From Roseateles chitinivorans (GTDB taxonomy: Bacteria; Pseudomonadota; Gammaproteobacteria; Burkholderiales; Burkholderiaceae_C), in NCBI RefSeq assembly GCF_002761755.1, contig NZ_PEOG01000007.1:62001-126000 (forward strand): a stretch of 64,000 bases of DNA. Reading direction: 5' to 3'. Within the stretch, counting starts at the first letter, position 1, and each line of letters begins with the position of its first letter. The notes under the pieces are model-generated. The model was not told the origin of the DNA. It did not search any database and saw only the letters and a list, made by a program, of their open reading frames with translations. Positions 9,750 through 22,110 of the stretch are shown piece after piece. The position numbers and the translations under genes are program-made.

Positions 9750-9793
9750 AAAAAAGCAAAACCCGGCGCCGCTGCTTGAAGCGGAACACCGGG
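9750..9793 (-). terminator. Intrinsic attenuator in the metX leader
   Basis: On the minus strand, a GC stem (CCCGGUG pairing with CGCCGGG, then a UU bulge and CCGC/GCGG) carries an 8-nt loop and is followed by UUUUGCUUUUUU. It ends 11 bases before the metX ATG, so termination here would stop transcription before the gene. Its 5' arm can instead pair with the segment just after the SAM-II aptamer. Confidence 0.85.
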
Positions 9794-9814
9794 TCTCGAT
9801 CCGTGGATCGGGTG

Positions 9815-9867
9815 CCCCTCTTTAGCTGCATTTCTTGGGCGCCCGCAAGCCGGACAAATCGGCGCCA
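9815..9867 (-). promoter_or_regulatory. SAM-II (SAM-alpha) riboswitch aptamer
   Basis: The minus strand matches the SAM-II consensus closely. P1 is GGCGCC paired with GGCGCC around a loop GAUUUGUCCGGCUUGCGG, followed by a linker and the hallmark UGCAGCUAAAGAGGGG. The loop UGUCC can pair with GGGCA at the 3' end to form the pseudoknot. S-adenosylmethionine binding would stabilise it and repress metX-metW. SAM-II aptamers are known upstream of metX in Alpha- and some Betaproteobacteria. Confidence 0.93.
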
Positions 9868-9876
9868 TGGGGCGGG

Positions 9877-9882
9877 AGTATA
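9877..9882 (-). promoter_or_regulatory. Likely -10 box of the metX promoter
   Basis: TATACT on the minus strand lies 10 bases before the first base of the SAM-II aptamer, so transcription would start just at the riboswitch. The -35 region falls inside the sppA hairpin and is a poor match. Confidence 0.5.
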
Positions 9883-9885
9883 GCC

Positions 9886-9916
9886 ACGCCTCCGGAGCCC
9901 GCCGCTCCGGAGGCGT
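9886..9916 (-). terminator. 12-bp perfect hairpin after sppA
   Basis: ACGCCTCCGGAG pairs perfectly with CTCCGGAGGCGT around a 7-nt loop, starting 12 bases beyond the sppA stop. There is no U tract. It separates sppA from the metX promoter. Confidence 0.55.
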
Positions 9917-9928
9917 ACCGCCAGACGC

Positions 9929-11800
9929 TCAGGGCGCCGTGCAGAGGCAGTGCACGATCGCGCGCACCGGCGGCTTCGCGCCGGCCGGTCCCGCCTGGGC
10001 CTGCTCGGCCAGCCAGGTCATGTCGACCTGTGCCTCGCGCAGCGCCGCCGGCATCGCCGGGACGCCCCCCAGCGCATGCATCACCATGCCGCGCAGCGAG
10101 GGCGCGGCCGCGTCGCCGACGCTGGTCAGCAGGCGGTCGAGGGTGCTGCGCTCGGGCTCGACGTAGCGCACCGTCGGCTCGTCGCCGAGCTTGGCGCGCT
10201 TGGCCGCGCTGGCGATCGCGTCCTGCAGCAAGCCGTTGCGATCGACCAGGCCGCGCTCCAGCGCCTGGGCACCCGTCCACACGCGGCCCTGGCCGACGGC
10301 ATCGATCTGCTGCTGCGTCTTCTTGCGGGCCTGGGCGGCCTTGCCGGTGAAGTCGGCATAGATGTGCTCGATCGACGACTGCACCACCTGCGCCAGGCGC
10401 GGATCCAGCGGACGCCGCGGGTCATAGCCGCTGGCCAGCCAGGTGGTCGTGTAGCCGCCGGTGTGGATGGAGAGCTTGTCCATCAGCTTCTCGGCCGTCG
10501 GCAGCATGCCGAAGACGCCGATCGAGCCGGTGATCGTGGACGGGTCGGCGATGACCTCGTCCGAGGACATCGAGATCCAGTAGCCGCCCGACGCGGCCAC
10601 GCCGCCCATCGACACGACCACCGGCTTGCCGACGGCGCGGGTCAGCTCCAGCTCGCGTCGCACCAGTTCGGAAGCGAAGGCGCTGCCGCCCGGCGAATTC
10701 ACGCGCAGCACGACCGCCTTGATCTTGTCGTCCTCCCGCGCCTGGCGGATCAGCTTGGACATCGAGTCGCCCCCGATGCGTCCCGGGCCGGCGTTGCCGT
10801 CCACGATCTCGCCTTCCGCCACGATCACGCCGACCTGGCCTTCCGGCTTGGGCAGCGTCGGCGACAGCTGGGCGACATAGGCGCCCAGGCCGATGCGGCG
10901 CAGCTGCTTCTCGTCCTTGGCGCCGCGCTTCTCCAGCAGCGCCTCGACCTCATCCCGCGTCTTCAGGCCGTCGACCAGCTTCTCGGCCAGCACGAACTTG
11001 CCGGGATCGCCGCCGACCGCCTGCAGGCGCTGCGGCAGTTCGTCGATCGCGCGCTGGATCGCCCCCTTGGGCAGCTTGCGCGCGGCCTCGACGCTGGCCT
11101 GGTAGCGGGTCCAGAGCTCGTCGTACAGGTAGCCTTCCGCTTCCAGCGTGGCCTTGGACGGCCCGTTCGCGAAATAGGGCTCGACCGCGTTCTTGTAGGT
11201 GCCCACCCGCATCACGTTGGGCGCGATGCCCAGGCGGTCCAGCGCGTCCTTGTAGTAGTTGCGGTAGCGCCCGTAGCCCTCGATCATCACGCCACCCATC
11301 GGATGGACGTAGACCTCGGTGGCCTGGGCGGCCAGGTAGTAGGCGCGCTGGTCGAAGGCCTGGCCGAAGGCCACGACCGGCTTCTTGCTCGCCTTGAAGC
11401 GCGTCAGCGCCACCTCGATCTCGTGCAGCGCGGCCGGCGTGGCCGAGCCCATCTGGTCGAGCTCCAGCACCACCTGGACGATCTTGTCGTCCTTGGCCGC
11501 GGCGTCGATGGCGCGCAGGATGTCCCGCAGCCGCGTCTGGGCCCGGTCCTCGCCCTTGATCTGGGCGAGCGCCTGGTCGCGCGGCGAGCCGGAGAACTGC
11601 TCGACGACATCGCCGCGGATGTCCAGCACCAGGGTCGTCTTCTCCTGCAGCGGCTTGCCGCCGCGCGTCGCGGCCCAGATCAGGCCGATCACGATCAGCC
11701 AGAACAGCAGCGTGAACACCACGCGCCGCGTGCCGTCCAGGAACCACCACAGCCGGCCGAACAAGCGCCCGATCGGCGCCAACGCTCGCTTCACACCCAT
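9929..11800 (-). CDS. sppA: Signal peptide peptidase SppA, 67 kDa type
   Basis: Protein of 623 aa, an inner-membrane serine protease that degrades cleaved signal peptides. It has the long two-domain (tandem S49) form. A single membrane anchor lies at about residues 27-45 (VVFTLLFWLIVIGLIWAA). The Lys general base is Lys203 in RVGTYKNAVEPY and the Ser nucleophile is Ser404 in GGVAASGGYWIS, matching the Lys/Ser dyad split between the two halves in E. coli SppA. A GGGAGGA ribosome-binding site precedes ATG 11800. Confidence 0.95.
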   Translation of the reverse strand: MGVKRALAPIGRLFGRLWWFLDGTRRVVFTLLFWLIVIGLIWAATRGGKPLQEKTTLVLDIRGDVVEQFSGSPRDQALAQIKGEDRAQTRLRDILRAIDAAAKDDKIVQVVLELDQMGSATPAALHEIEVALTRFKASKKPVVAFGQAFDQRAYYLAAQATEVYVHPMGGVMIEGYGRYRNYYKDALDRLGIAPNVMRVGTYKNAVEPYFANGPSKATLEAEGYLYDELWTRYQASVEAARKLPKGAIQRAIDELPQRLQAVGGDPGKFVLAEKLVDGLKTRDEVEALLEKRGAKDEKQLRRIGLGAYVAQLSPTLPKPEGQVGVIVAEGEIVDGNAGPGRIGGDSMSKLIRQAREDDKIKAVVLRVNSPGGSAFASELVRRELELTRAVGKPVVVSMGGVAASGGYWISMSSDEVIADPSTITGSIGVFGMLPTAEKLMDKLSIHTGGYTTTWLASGYDPRRPLDPRLAQVVQSSIEHIYADFTGKAAQARKKTQQQIDAVGQGRVWTGAQALERGLVDRNGLLQDAIASAAKRAKLGDEPTVRYVEPERSTLDRLLTSVGDAAAPSLRGMVMHALGGVPAMPAALREAQVDMTWLAEQAQAGPAGAKPPVRAIVHCLCTAP

Positions 11801-11948
11801 CCAATCCTCCCGGGATCTGTCAAAGGAATGCGCCGCCCCGGGTCTGGATCGGACCTGGGCCGGATCGCGCGATTGTGGGCCCAGTCGGGCGCATCGGCGG
11901 GAAGTCAGCGCCGCATCGCCCGTCTGGGGGAGGTCGTTGAAACGACAA

Positions 11949-11968
11949 CGCCCGGCACGGGCCGGGCG
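11949..11968 (-). terminator. Intrinsic terminator after the GST gene
   Basis: CGCCCGGC/GCCGGGCG, an 8-bp perfect stem with a 4-nt loop, followed on the minus strand by the T-rich tail TTGTCGTTT. It lies 45 bases past the stop at 12014. Confidence 0.65.
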
Positions 11969-12013
11969 TCGATGGGGTCACCGGGTGGCGATCCCGGATC
12001 GGGGCCGCGAGGC

Positions 12014-12646
12014 TCAGGCGTTCGCCGGCGGCACCGTGTCCTGGAAGCTCTGGCGCGTCATCAGCTTGTCGAAGTGGCGGGCCAAGTTGGGATAGGCCGC
12101 GCGCCAGTCGATCTGCGGGAAGCGGAAGTCCAGGTAGCCGAGCGCGCAGCCCAGCGACACGTCGGCCAGCGTGAAGTGGTTGCCGGAGCACCAGGTCTTC
12201 TCGCCCAGGCCATGGCCCATCGCCTGCAGCGAGGCATGGACCTTGTTCATCTGGCGCGTCACCCAGGCCTCGCTGCGCTCACCGGGCGCGCGGCCGGACC
12301 AGGTGTGTTCCAGGCGTGCGGCGACACAGGCGTCGATCAGGCCATCGGCCAGCGCTTCCCAGGTACGCACCTCGCAGCGCTCGCGACCGCGGTCGGGAAT
12401 CAGGCGGCCGACCGGCGACAGCGTGTCGACGTACTCGACGATGACGCGCGAATCGAACACGGCGCCGGTGATCGAATCCTGCCCCTCCATGACCAGGCAC
12501 GGCACCTTGCCGAGCGGGTTCACCTTGAGGATGTTGTCGCTGCCCCAGACGTCTTCCAGCTCGAACTGGTAGTCGAGCTTCTTTTCCGCCATGACGACGC
12601 GGACCTTGCGGACGTAGGGGCTGGTGAGGGATCCGATGAGCTTCAT
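12014..12646 (-). CDS. Glutathione S-transferase family protein
   Basis: Protein of 210 aa. The N-terminal thioredoxin-like domain carries MKLIGSLTSPYVRKVRVVM, where the Ser before Pro is in the usual glutathione-activating position; NPLGKVPCL is the cis-Pro motif. The C-terminal domain is all-helical. The length and start at 12646 match the family; an upstream in-frame Met would add 16 unlikely residues. Detoxification or stress role is presumed, substrate unknown. A terminator follows it. Confidence 0.85.
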   Translation of the reverse strand: MKLIGSLTSPYVRKVRVVMAEKKLDYQFELEDVWGSDNILKVNPLGKVPCLVMEGQDSITGAVFDSRVIVEYVDTLSPVGRLIPDRGRERCEVRTWEALADGLIDACVAARLEHTWSGRAPGERSEAWVTRQMNKVHASLQAMGHGLGEKTWCSGNHFTLADVSLGCALGYLDFRFPQIDWRAAYPNLARHFDKLMTRQSFQDTVPPANA

Positions 12647-12877
12647 GGTGTCGCGGGATTCTAGCCAGTCGCTTCCATCGGCTGACTCCCACAAGCGACA
12701 GGTCGGTTGCCCTCATTTGGGTGTATTGCCGTCCCCTGCGCCGGTGACGCACACTCTCGCCCGCCCGCCGCTGAGCGGGCCGCGGCCTTCATGGCCGACG
12801 ATCGCGATGCGAACCATCGACGCGCAGACAACAACGGAGGGCCCCCCAATTCCGGGGCCATCGAGAAGAGGGAAACC

Positions 12878-14074
12878 ATGCAACAGCACGAAGAAGCTGC
12901 GGCGACCGGCGGCTTGACCGGGTGGCCGCTGTCGGAGTTCCGCAAGCGAAAGCTCGAGATCCAGTTCACCGGATCGGGCAGCGAGTATTTCCGGATCTGG
13001 ATCGTCAACCTGCTGCTGACGATCGTCACGGCCAGCCTGTACTGGCCGTTCGCCAAGGCGCGGCGCATCCGCTACTTCTACGCCAACACGTTGATCGACG
13101 GCCATGCGCTGTCCTTCCACGGCGACCCCTGGAAGATGTTCCGCGGCCACCTGCTGCTGCTGGTGCTGATGGGGACCTACTCGGCAGCGGGTCACTTCTC
13201 GCCGATGGCAGGCCTGATCGCCTTCGGCGTGATGGCCGCGATCTGGCCGGCGCTCTGGCGCGCGGGCATGCAGTTCCGCCTGGGCAACACCGGCTGGCGC
13301 GGCCTGCGCTTCGGCTTCGCCGGCACGCTCAAGGGCGCCTACGGCCCGGCACTGCCGATCTGGATCTGCTCCGCGGCGATCCTCCTGGTCCAGGTGATCG
13401 GCGGACCGGCGGGCCTGCCGGTCGACGGCAAGCCGCGCTTCGGCACGGTCGAGAAGGTCGTCCTGCTCATCACCCTGGCCATCCTGCTGCTGATGCCCTG
13501 GGTGATCGCCGCGGCCAAGCGCTACCAGCACAACGGCTACCGGATCGCCGCCCAGCACGGCGAGCTGCGACTGGGCGCCAGCGCCGTCTACTGGCTCTGC
13601 CTGAAGACCCTGGGCGTCACGCTGCTCATCACCGTCCTCATGATGGTCCTGGCTGGCGTCGGCTTCGCGATCGGCATGTTCGTCGTGCATTCGCAGAAGG
13701 CCGCCTTCGGCGGGGCGATGGTGGGCGCGATGGCCGGCTACCTGCTGTACTTCGCGCTGCTCGGCCCCTTCTTCACCGCCCGCTTCCAGAACATGGTCTG
13801 GAACGGCACCACCACCGACGACCTGTCCTTCACCAGCCAGCTCAAGGTCGGTGCGCTGACCTGGCTGACGCTGAAGAACTGGGTGCTGACGCTGATCACG
13901 CTGGGCCTGTACCGGCCCTTCGCGGTCGTGCACACCGCACGCCTGCGGCTGGAGGCCGTCAGCGTGACGATGGACGGCGACCCCGAGACCTGGGTGGCCG
14001 GCCAAGGCAGCGCCACGCAGGATGCCGCGGGCGAACTCGCCGGCGACTTCTTCGGCATCGACATGGGCCTGTGA
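12878..14074 (+). CDS. DUF898 (YjgN-family) multipass membrane protein
   Basis: Protein of 398 aa in the DUF898 family of unknown function. The N-terminus has EIQFTGSGSEYFRIWIVNLLLTIVTASLYWPFAKAR, the family's signature segment, repeated in weaker form near residues 300-350 (KVGALTWLTLKNWVLTLITLGLYRPFA). About six to eight hydrophobic segments are visible. ATG 12878 follows GAAGAGGGAAACC, a good ribosome-binding site. Its stop overlaps the start of the M48 protease gene (TGATG), so the two are translationally coupled and probably function together. Confidence 0.85.
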   Translation: MQQHEEAAATGGLTGWPLSEFRKRKLEIQFTGSGSEYFRIWIVNLLLTIVTASLYWPFAKARRIRYFYANTLIDGHALSFHGDPWKMFRGHLLLLVLMGTYSAAGHFSPMAGLIAFGVMAAIWPALWRAGMQFRLGNTGWRGLRFGFAGTLKGAYGPALPIWICSAAILLVQVIGGPAGLPVDGKPRFGTVEKVVLLITLAILLLMPWVIAAAKRYQHNGYRIAAQHGELRLGASAVYWLCLKTLGVTLLITVLMMVLAGVGFAIGMFVVHSQKAAFGGAMVGAMAGYLLYFALLGPFFTARFQNMVWNGTTTDDLSFTSQLKVGALTWLTLKNWVLTLITLGLYRPFAVVHTARLRLEAVSVTMDGDPETWVAGQGSATQDAAGELAGDFFGIDMGL

Positions 14075-15204
14075 TGACCGGCGAGGCCCCGGGCGTGCCG
14101 ACGCTGCTGGCCGACTACTTCGACGGCCGCAGTGCCCGCGCGCGGCCGGTGCGCCTGTGGCTGGAGCGCGAGCAGCTGGTCGTCCACGACCAGGACCTGG
14201 ACGGTGTCGAGCGCCGCTACCCGATCCGGCAGGTGCAGTGGCCGGAACGGACGCGCCATGGGCAGCGCCAGGCCCAGCTCCCCGACGGCGGCGTGCTGAC
14301 CACGCGGGACGCCGTCGGCTGGGACGACTGGGCCGCTGCCGCGACGCAGGGCCGTGGGCTCGGCGGCGGGCTGGCGGTGCGCTGGTTCTCCAGCTGGCGA
14401 CATTCGATCGTCGCGCTCGGCGTGGTCGTCGCCGTCGGCGCGGTCGTCTGGCACTGGGGCGTGCCCGCGGCCGCCGACACGATCGCCCGGCATCTGCCGG
14501 AATCGATCGGCCAGTCGATCGGCGACGAGTCGATGGAGCAGCTCGACGGCTACCTGCTCAAGCCCAGCAAGATGGACGCTCAGGCGCAGCAGCAGTGGCG
14601 CGCCCGTTTCGCGGCGATGGTCGCGAGCCAGCCCGGCGAGCCCACGCCCTATGAGCTGCACTTCCGCGATGCCGGCGAGACCATCGGTCCGAACGCGTTC
14701 GCGCTGCCGGGCGGACACATCGTCGTCACCGACGCACTGTTGAAGCTGCTGGGCGACCAGCCCGACGCGGTACTGGGGGTCCTGGCCCACGAACTGGGCC
14801 ATGTGCGCGAGCAGCATGGGCTGCGGCTGACGATGCGCGCCAGCCTGACCGGCGCCCTGCTGGGCTTCGCGATCGGCGACTTCTCCAGCCTCCTGGCGGC
14901 GGCACCCGCGGCGCTGACCCATGCCAGCTACTCGCGCGACTTCGAACGCGAAGCCGATGCGCAAGCCAAACGCCTGTTGATCGACAGCGGCCGCTCGCCG
15001 CGCGCGATGCTGCTGCTGTTCGAGCGCATCGGGGCGTGGCGCGCGGCGCGGACGGCGCAGGCCAAGGCCGAGGGCGCCTCCGAGCCGAAGACGCTGGGCC
15101 GGGAGGTGGGCGAACAGGCGAAGGCGGGCGCCGGCGAGCTGCTGCGCATCGCCTTCAACACCCATCCGGCCGACGAAGAGCGGATGAAGTTCTTCGAGCG
15201 CTGA
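14074..15204 (+). CDS. Membrane-anchored M48-family metalloprotease
   Basis: Protein of 376 aa. The N-terminal 100 residues form a small soluble domain (LADYFDGRSARARPVRLWLE...), then one membrane span (about 111-128), then an M48 peptidase domain. Zinc ligands are HELGH at 239-243 and Glu293 in FEREAD. NAFALPGGHIVVTD precedes the active site as in the BepA/LoiP/Oma1 group. The topology puts the peptidase on the periplasmic side if the N-terminus is cytoplasmic. It starts one base inside the DUF898 stop, so it depends on that gene's translation. Role is inferred as envelope quality control. Confidence 0.88.
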   Translation: MTGEAPGVPTLLADYFDGRSARARPVRLWLEREQLVVHDQDLDGVERRYPIRQVQWPERTRHGQRQAQLPDGGVLTTRDAVGWDDWAAAATQGRGLGGGLAVRWFSSWRHSIVALGVVVAVGAVVWHWGVPAAADTIARHLPESIGQSIGDESMEQLDGYLLKPSKMDAQAQQQWRARFAAMVASQPGEPTPYELHFRDAGETIGPNAFALPGGHIVVTDALLKLLGDQPDAVLGVLAHELGHVREQHGLRLTMRASLTGALLGFAIGDFSSLLAAAPAALTHASYSRDFEREADAQAKRLLIDSGRSPRAMLLLFERIGAWRAARTAQAKAEGASEPKTLGREVGEQAKAGAGELLRIAFNTHPADEERMKFFER

Positions 15205-15301
15205 CCGGCCGGGCCCAACCGCCCTGCCTGGCACGCGGACTTCCGTCATGCGGCGCGAGCGGCTCCTACACTCGCCGCTCCCCATTTCCGTGGAGTTCGA
15301 C

Positions 15302-15970
15302 ATGACCGTCTCCAGCCCCGCTTCGGACGCCGGCTACCTCCTGTACGGCACCCAGGGCTCCGGCTCGTCGATCGTGGAGATCGGCCTGCGCTGGTGCGGG
15401 CAGGCCTACCGCACGGTGCACGCCTCGTCGTGGGAGGACGCCTCGGCGCAGGAGGCGCTGCGCGCGCTCAATCCGCTGATGCAGATCCCGACGCTGCGCA
15501 CGCCCGACGGCGACGTGCTGACGGAAAGCGGCGCGATCCTGATGCACCTGGGCCTGCGCTTCCCGGCGGCCGGGCTGCTCGGCGACAACGAGCGCCAGCG
15601 CGATCGCGTGCTGCGCGGCCTGGTCTACATCGCGGCCAACTGCTACAGCTGCATCAGCGTCATCGACTACCCGCACCGCTACACGACCAGCACCGACAAG
15701 GCCGACCACGACGCCATCGTCGCCGGCACGAAGGCCCGCCTGCATCACCACTGGGCGCTGTTCGCGGACATGTTCCCGGGGGAGCCGTGGCTCAGCGGCA
15801 TCCGGCCGGGCGCGCTAGACATGATGGCGGTGATCGTGTCGAAGTGGTCGGGGTCGCGGAAGTTCCTCGAGGACCATCGGCCGGCGTTCTTCGCGCTGCT
15901 GCAGCGGATCGAGGCCCTGCCCCATGTCGCCGAGGTTTGCGCGAAGCACTGGCCGCCGAAGCCGGCCTGA
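15302..15970 (+). CDS. Glutathione S-transferase family protein
   Basis: Protein of 222 aa. The start MTVSSPASDAGYLLYGTQGSGSSIVEIGLRW gives a thioredoxin-fold N-terminus with Ser-rich G-site; NPLMQIPTL and TESGAILMHL are the glutathione-binding loop and helix. A GTGGAG ribosome-binding site lies before ATG 15302. It is followed by a convergent GNAT gene 15 bases later. Substrate unknown. Confidence 0.8.
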   Translation: MTVSSPASDAGYLLYGTQGSGSSIVEIGLRWCGQAYRTVHASSWEDASAQEALRALNPLMQIPTLRTPDGDVLTESGAILMHLGLRFPAAGLLGDNERQRDRVLRGLVYIAANCYSCISVIDYPHRYTTSTDKADHDAIVAGTKARLHHHWALFADMFPGEPWLSGIRPGALDMMAVIVSKWSGSRKFLEDHRPAFFALLQRIEALPHVAEVCAKHWPPKPA

Positions 15971-15985
15971 GGACGCGCAGCCCCG

Positions 15986-16495
15986 TCAGGCCGCCTGGTA
16001 CTGCGGAAGCAGCCGCACGTGGGTGTAGCGGGCCGGTCGCTCGATCGGCTCGCGCTGCGCGTCGATCGGCGCGAAGCCGCAGCGGCTCCAGAAGGAGGCC
16101 GACTCGGGGCTCTCGCAGTTCACATGCAAGCGGCTGAAGTGGCCCTGCGCGCTGGCGAGCACCGCGTTGACCAGCCGCCGGGCCAGACCGTGGCCGCGCC
16201 AAGCCGGATGCACGTAGAAGCGCCGCATGCGGCCGGTGCCGGGACGTCCTGGCGCTGGCTCGACATTCAGGCCGCCGACCGCGATCGCCTGGCCGTTGGC
16301 GTCGAACCAGGCCCACAGCGACTCGCCGGGTTGCTCGTAGCGATTGGCGCCGCTGCGCCATTCATCCATCAGCCGGCCCAGCATCTGCCAGCCTTCGCCC
16401 TGGCTGGCCGCGAGCAGCGGCGCCCATGCGAGGGGGTCGATCTGATGCACACGGATCAGGCGCGGTGCGGCGCCATCGGAAGCCAGCGAAACCAT
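15986..16495 (-). CDS. GNAT-family N-acetyltransferase
   Basis: Protein of 169 aa with the GNAT fold. The acetyl-CoA motif is RRFYVHPAWRGHGLARRLV, with QGHFSRLHVNCES as beta5 and ASFWSRCGF as the C-terminal helix. Small single-domain form; the substrate cannot be told. It is convergent with the GST gene. Confidence 0.85.
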   Translation of the reverse strand: MVSLASDGAAPRLIRVHQIDPLAWAPLLAASQGEGWQMLGRLMDEWRSGANRYEQPGESLWAWFDANGQAIAVGGLNVEPAPGRPGTGRMRRFYVHPAWRGHGLARRLVNAVLASAQGHFSRLHVNCESPESASFWSRCGFAPIDAQREPIERPARYTHVRLLPQYQAA

Positions 16496-16663
16496 CGGAC
16501 GAAGCGGTAACCAGACGTCAACCGAGCGGGAAAGGCCGGATTAAGCAGCAAGCGCACGCCCCTCACATCAGGGACAACCCGCCTGCCGTCGGGCCGTTCC
16601 AACGTCGGGATCGATCTCGCCGACCGGGTCCGCGCGTGGCTCGGCCACGCGGCGGAACGCCGA

Positions 16664-21041
<4,378 letters not shown>

Positions 21042-21080
21042 TTGCGGCGCCGGCGTTGAGCCGGTCCGAGCGGCATCGTG

Positions 21081-21116
21081 ATGGGGCAGGGCATCGACGC
21101 ACTGCCCCATTTGCTT
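21081..21116 (+). terminator. Intrinsic terminator after purB
   Basis: ATGGGGCAG pairs perfectly with CTGCCCCAT around a 12-nt loop and is followed by TTGCTT. It overlaps the 3' end of the convergent membrane-protein gene, so it may serve both directions. Confidence 0.8.
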
Positions 21117-21603
21117 ATGGGCCGCGACTGCTCGGGCCTCGTCGCCAGTAGCGCCAGATCATGGCTGCACAACATGCGGCCCAGATGATCGCGACGGCTT
21201 GAAGAAATGGGCCGGACCGGGGGACGTACGCCGGGATCGCCCAGAGTGCCTCTGCGCCGATCGCCCCCGCGGCGAGGCCCAGGCCGGTGATCTTGAGACG
21301 CGAGACGAACGGGTCCGTCCGTCTGGTCACGTCCAGGAGGAACCTGATCGTGACCAGTCGGATGCAGCCGGCAGCCAGCGCAGCCCCCAGGACGGCCACA
21401 GCCAGGGTCGGATGCGACCAGGATCCGCAGCAAGTCGGCAGCACCAGCAACAGGCGGGTGAACCCTGCGATCGCGAGCAGGTTGGCCGTTGCGCGCAAAG
21501 CCCACGGCGAACCTGTCCGTTGCACGCGGGAGGGCGCGTCGCTCACTGCGTAGCGTTGCAGGCCCGCGAGTACTTTGCGGCCATTCCGCCGCCAATCGCC
21601 CAA
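21115..21603 (-). CDS. Small four-helix membrane protein, candidate immunity protein for the upstream GG-leader peptide
   Basis: About 162 aa if started at TTG 21603; GTG 21546 is another possible start and there is no ATG in frame near. An AGGGAGG lies right before the TTG, closer than ideal. The body shows four hydrophobic segments: LRATANLLAIAGFTRLLLVL, LAVAVLGAALAAGCIRLVTI, LKITGLGLAAGAIGAEALWA and FLQAVAIIWAACCAAMIW, separated by short charged loops. It starts 6 bases after the stop of the double-glycine peptide gene, which suggests one transcript. Small multi-span membrane proteins encoded next to class II bacteriocins are typically immunity proteins, so that is the inferred role. I recognise no specific family. 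Confidence 0.55.
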   Translation of the reverse strand: MGDWRRNGRKVLAGLQRYAVSDAPSRVQRTGSPWALRATANLLAIAGFTRLLLVLPTCCGSWSHPTLAVAVLGAALAAGCIRLVTIRFLLDVTRRTDPFVSRLKITGLGLAAGAIGAEALWAIPAYVPRSGPFLQAVAIIWAACCAAMIWRYWRRGPSSRGP

Positions 21604-21608
21604 CCTCC

Positions 21609-21815
21609 CTACACGGAGATGAAGCTGCCTCCGATGCCGCCAATCGAGGCGCCGATGCCGCTCCAGACCAGGATCGCGTTGGCGCAGGCTGCGCCATCCG
21701 CCCTGGCCCGGCCTGCGGGCGAGCCCGCCCACGAATCTCCTCCGTGAACCAGATCAATCTCCGCGCAGCTCAGTTCCTGGAGGCCGGTCGGAGCGGTGTT
21801 GGCAAGCAAGGTCAT
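21609..21815 (-). CDS. Double-glycine-leader bacteriocin-like peptide
   Basis: Peptide of 68 aa. Residues 1-26 look like a GG-type leader, ending QELSCAEIDLVHGG, with the usual ELS..EI..V.GG pattern cleaved by C39-peptidase ABC exporters. The predicted mature peptide (about 42 aa) begins DSWAGSPAG and ends in a Gly-rich hydrophobic helix SGIGASIGGIGGSF with GxxxG motifs, as in class IIb and cerein 7B-like bacteriocins. AGGAG lies 8 bases before ATG 21815, an excellent ribosome-binding site. No C39 exporter is encoded in this window, so one must be supplied elsewhere if the peptide is secreted. Confidence 0.7.
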   Translation of the reverse strand: MTLLANTAPTGLQELSCAEIDLVHGGDSWAGSPAGRARADGAACANAILVWSGIGASIGGIGGSFISV

Positions 21816-21983
21816 GGTGTTCTCCTGAAGAGTTGGCTCACGTCACAACAGCGTGACGGATTCATTCCATCCCCAGACCGTCATTCGGGGAATGGCCTCA
21901 ATCAGTGGCCTCGATCAGGGTAAGCGCGGAGGCGGCGGAGTCACCGGGGTCGGGCCTTGCCAATTCGGAAGCACGCATGAAAA

Positions 21984-22011
21984 AAGGGCAGTGCATCACT
22001 GCACTGCCCTT
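21984..22011 (-). terminator. Intrinsic terminator after the outer-membrane barrel gene
   Basis: A 12-bp perfect stem AAGGGCAGTGCA/TGCACTGCCCTT with a 4-nt loop, followed on the minus strand by a T run (TTTTTTC). It lies 100 bases beyond the stop at 22111. The remaining 170 bases up to the GG-peptide gene presumably carry that gene's promoter; I see no clear -35/-10 pair. Confidence 0.88.
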
Positions 22012-22110
22012 GCACCTTCCGGGAATCAGGGGGTTTCGGGTGTCGCTCAGGAGCAGCCCGGAAGGCGCCGGCGCCGGGGGGAATCGGCGCCGGTCAACCG
22101 TGACGGTCGA

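Noticed and set aside
16633-16651. CGCGTGG/CCACGCG hairpin after the NodB-caspase gene
   Set aside because: No U tract and a short stem; common by chance at this GC content.
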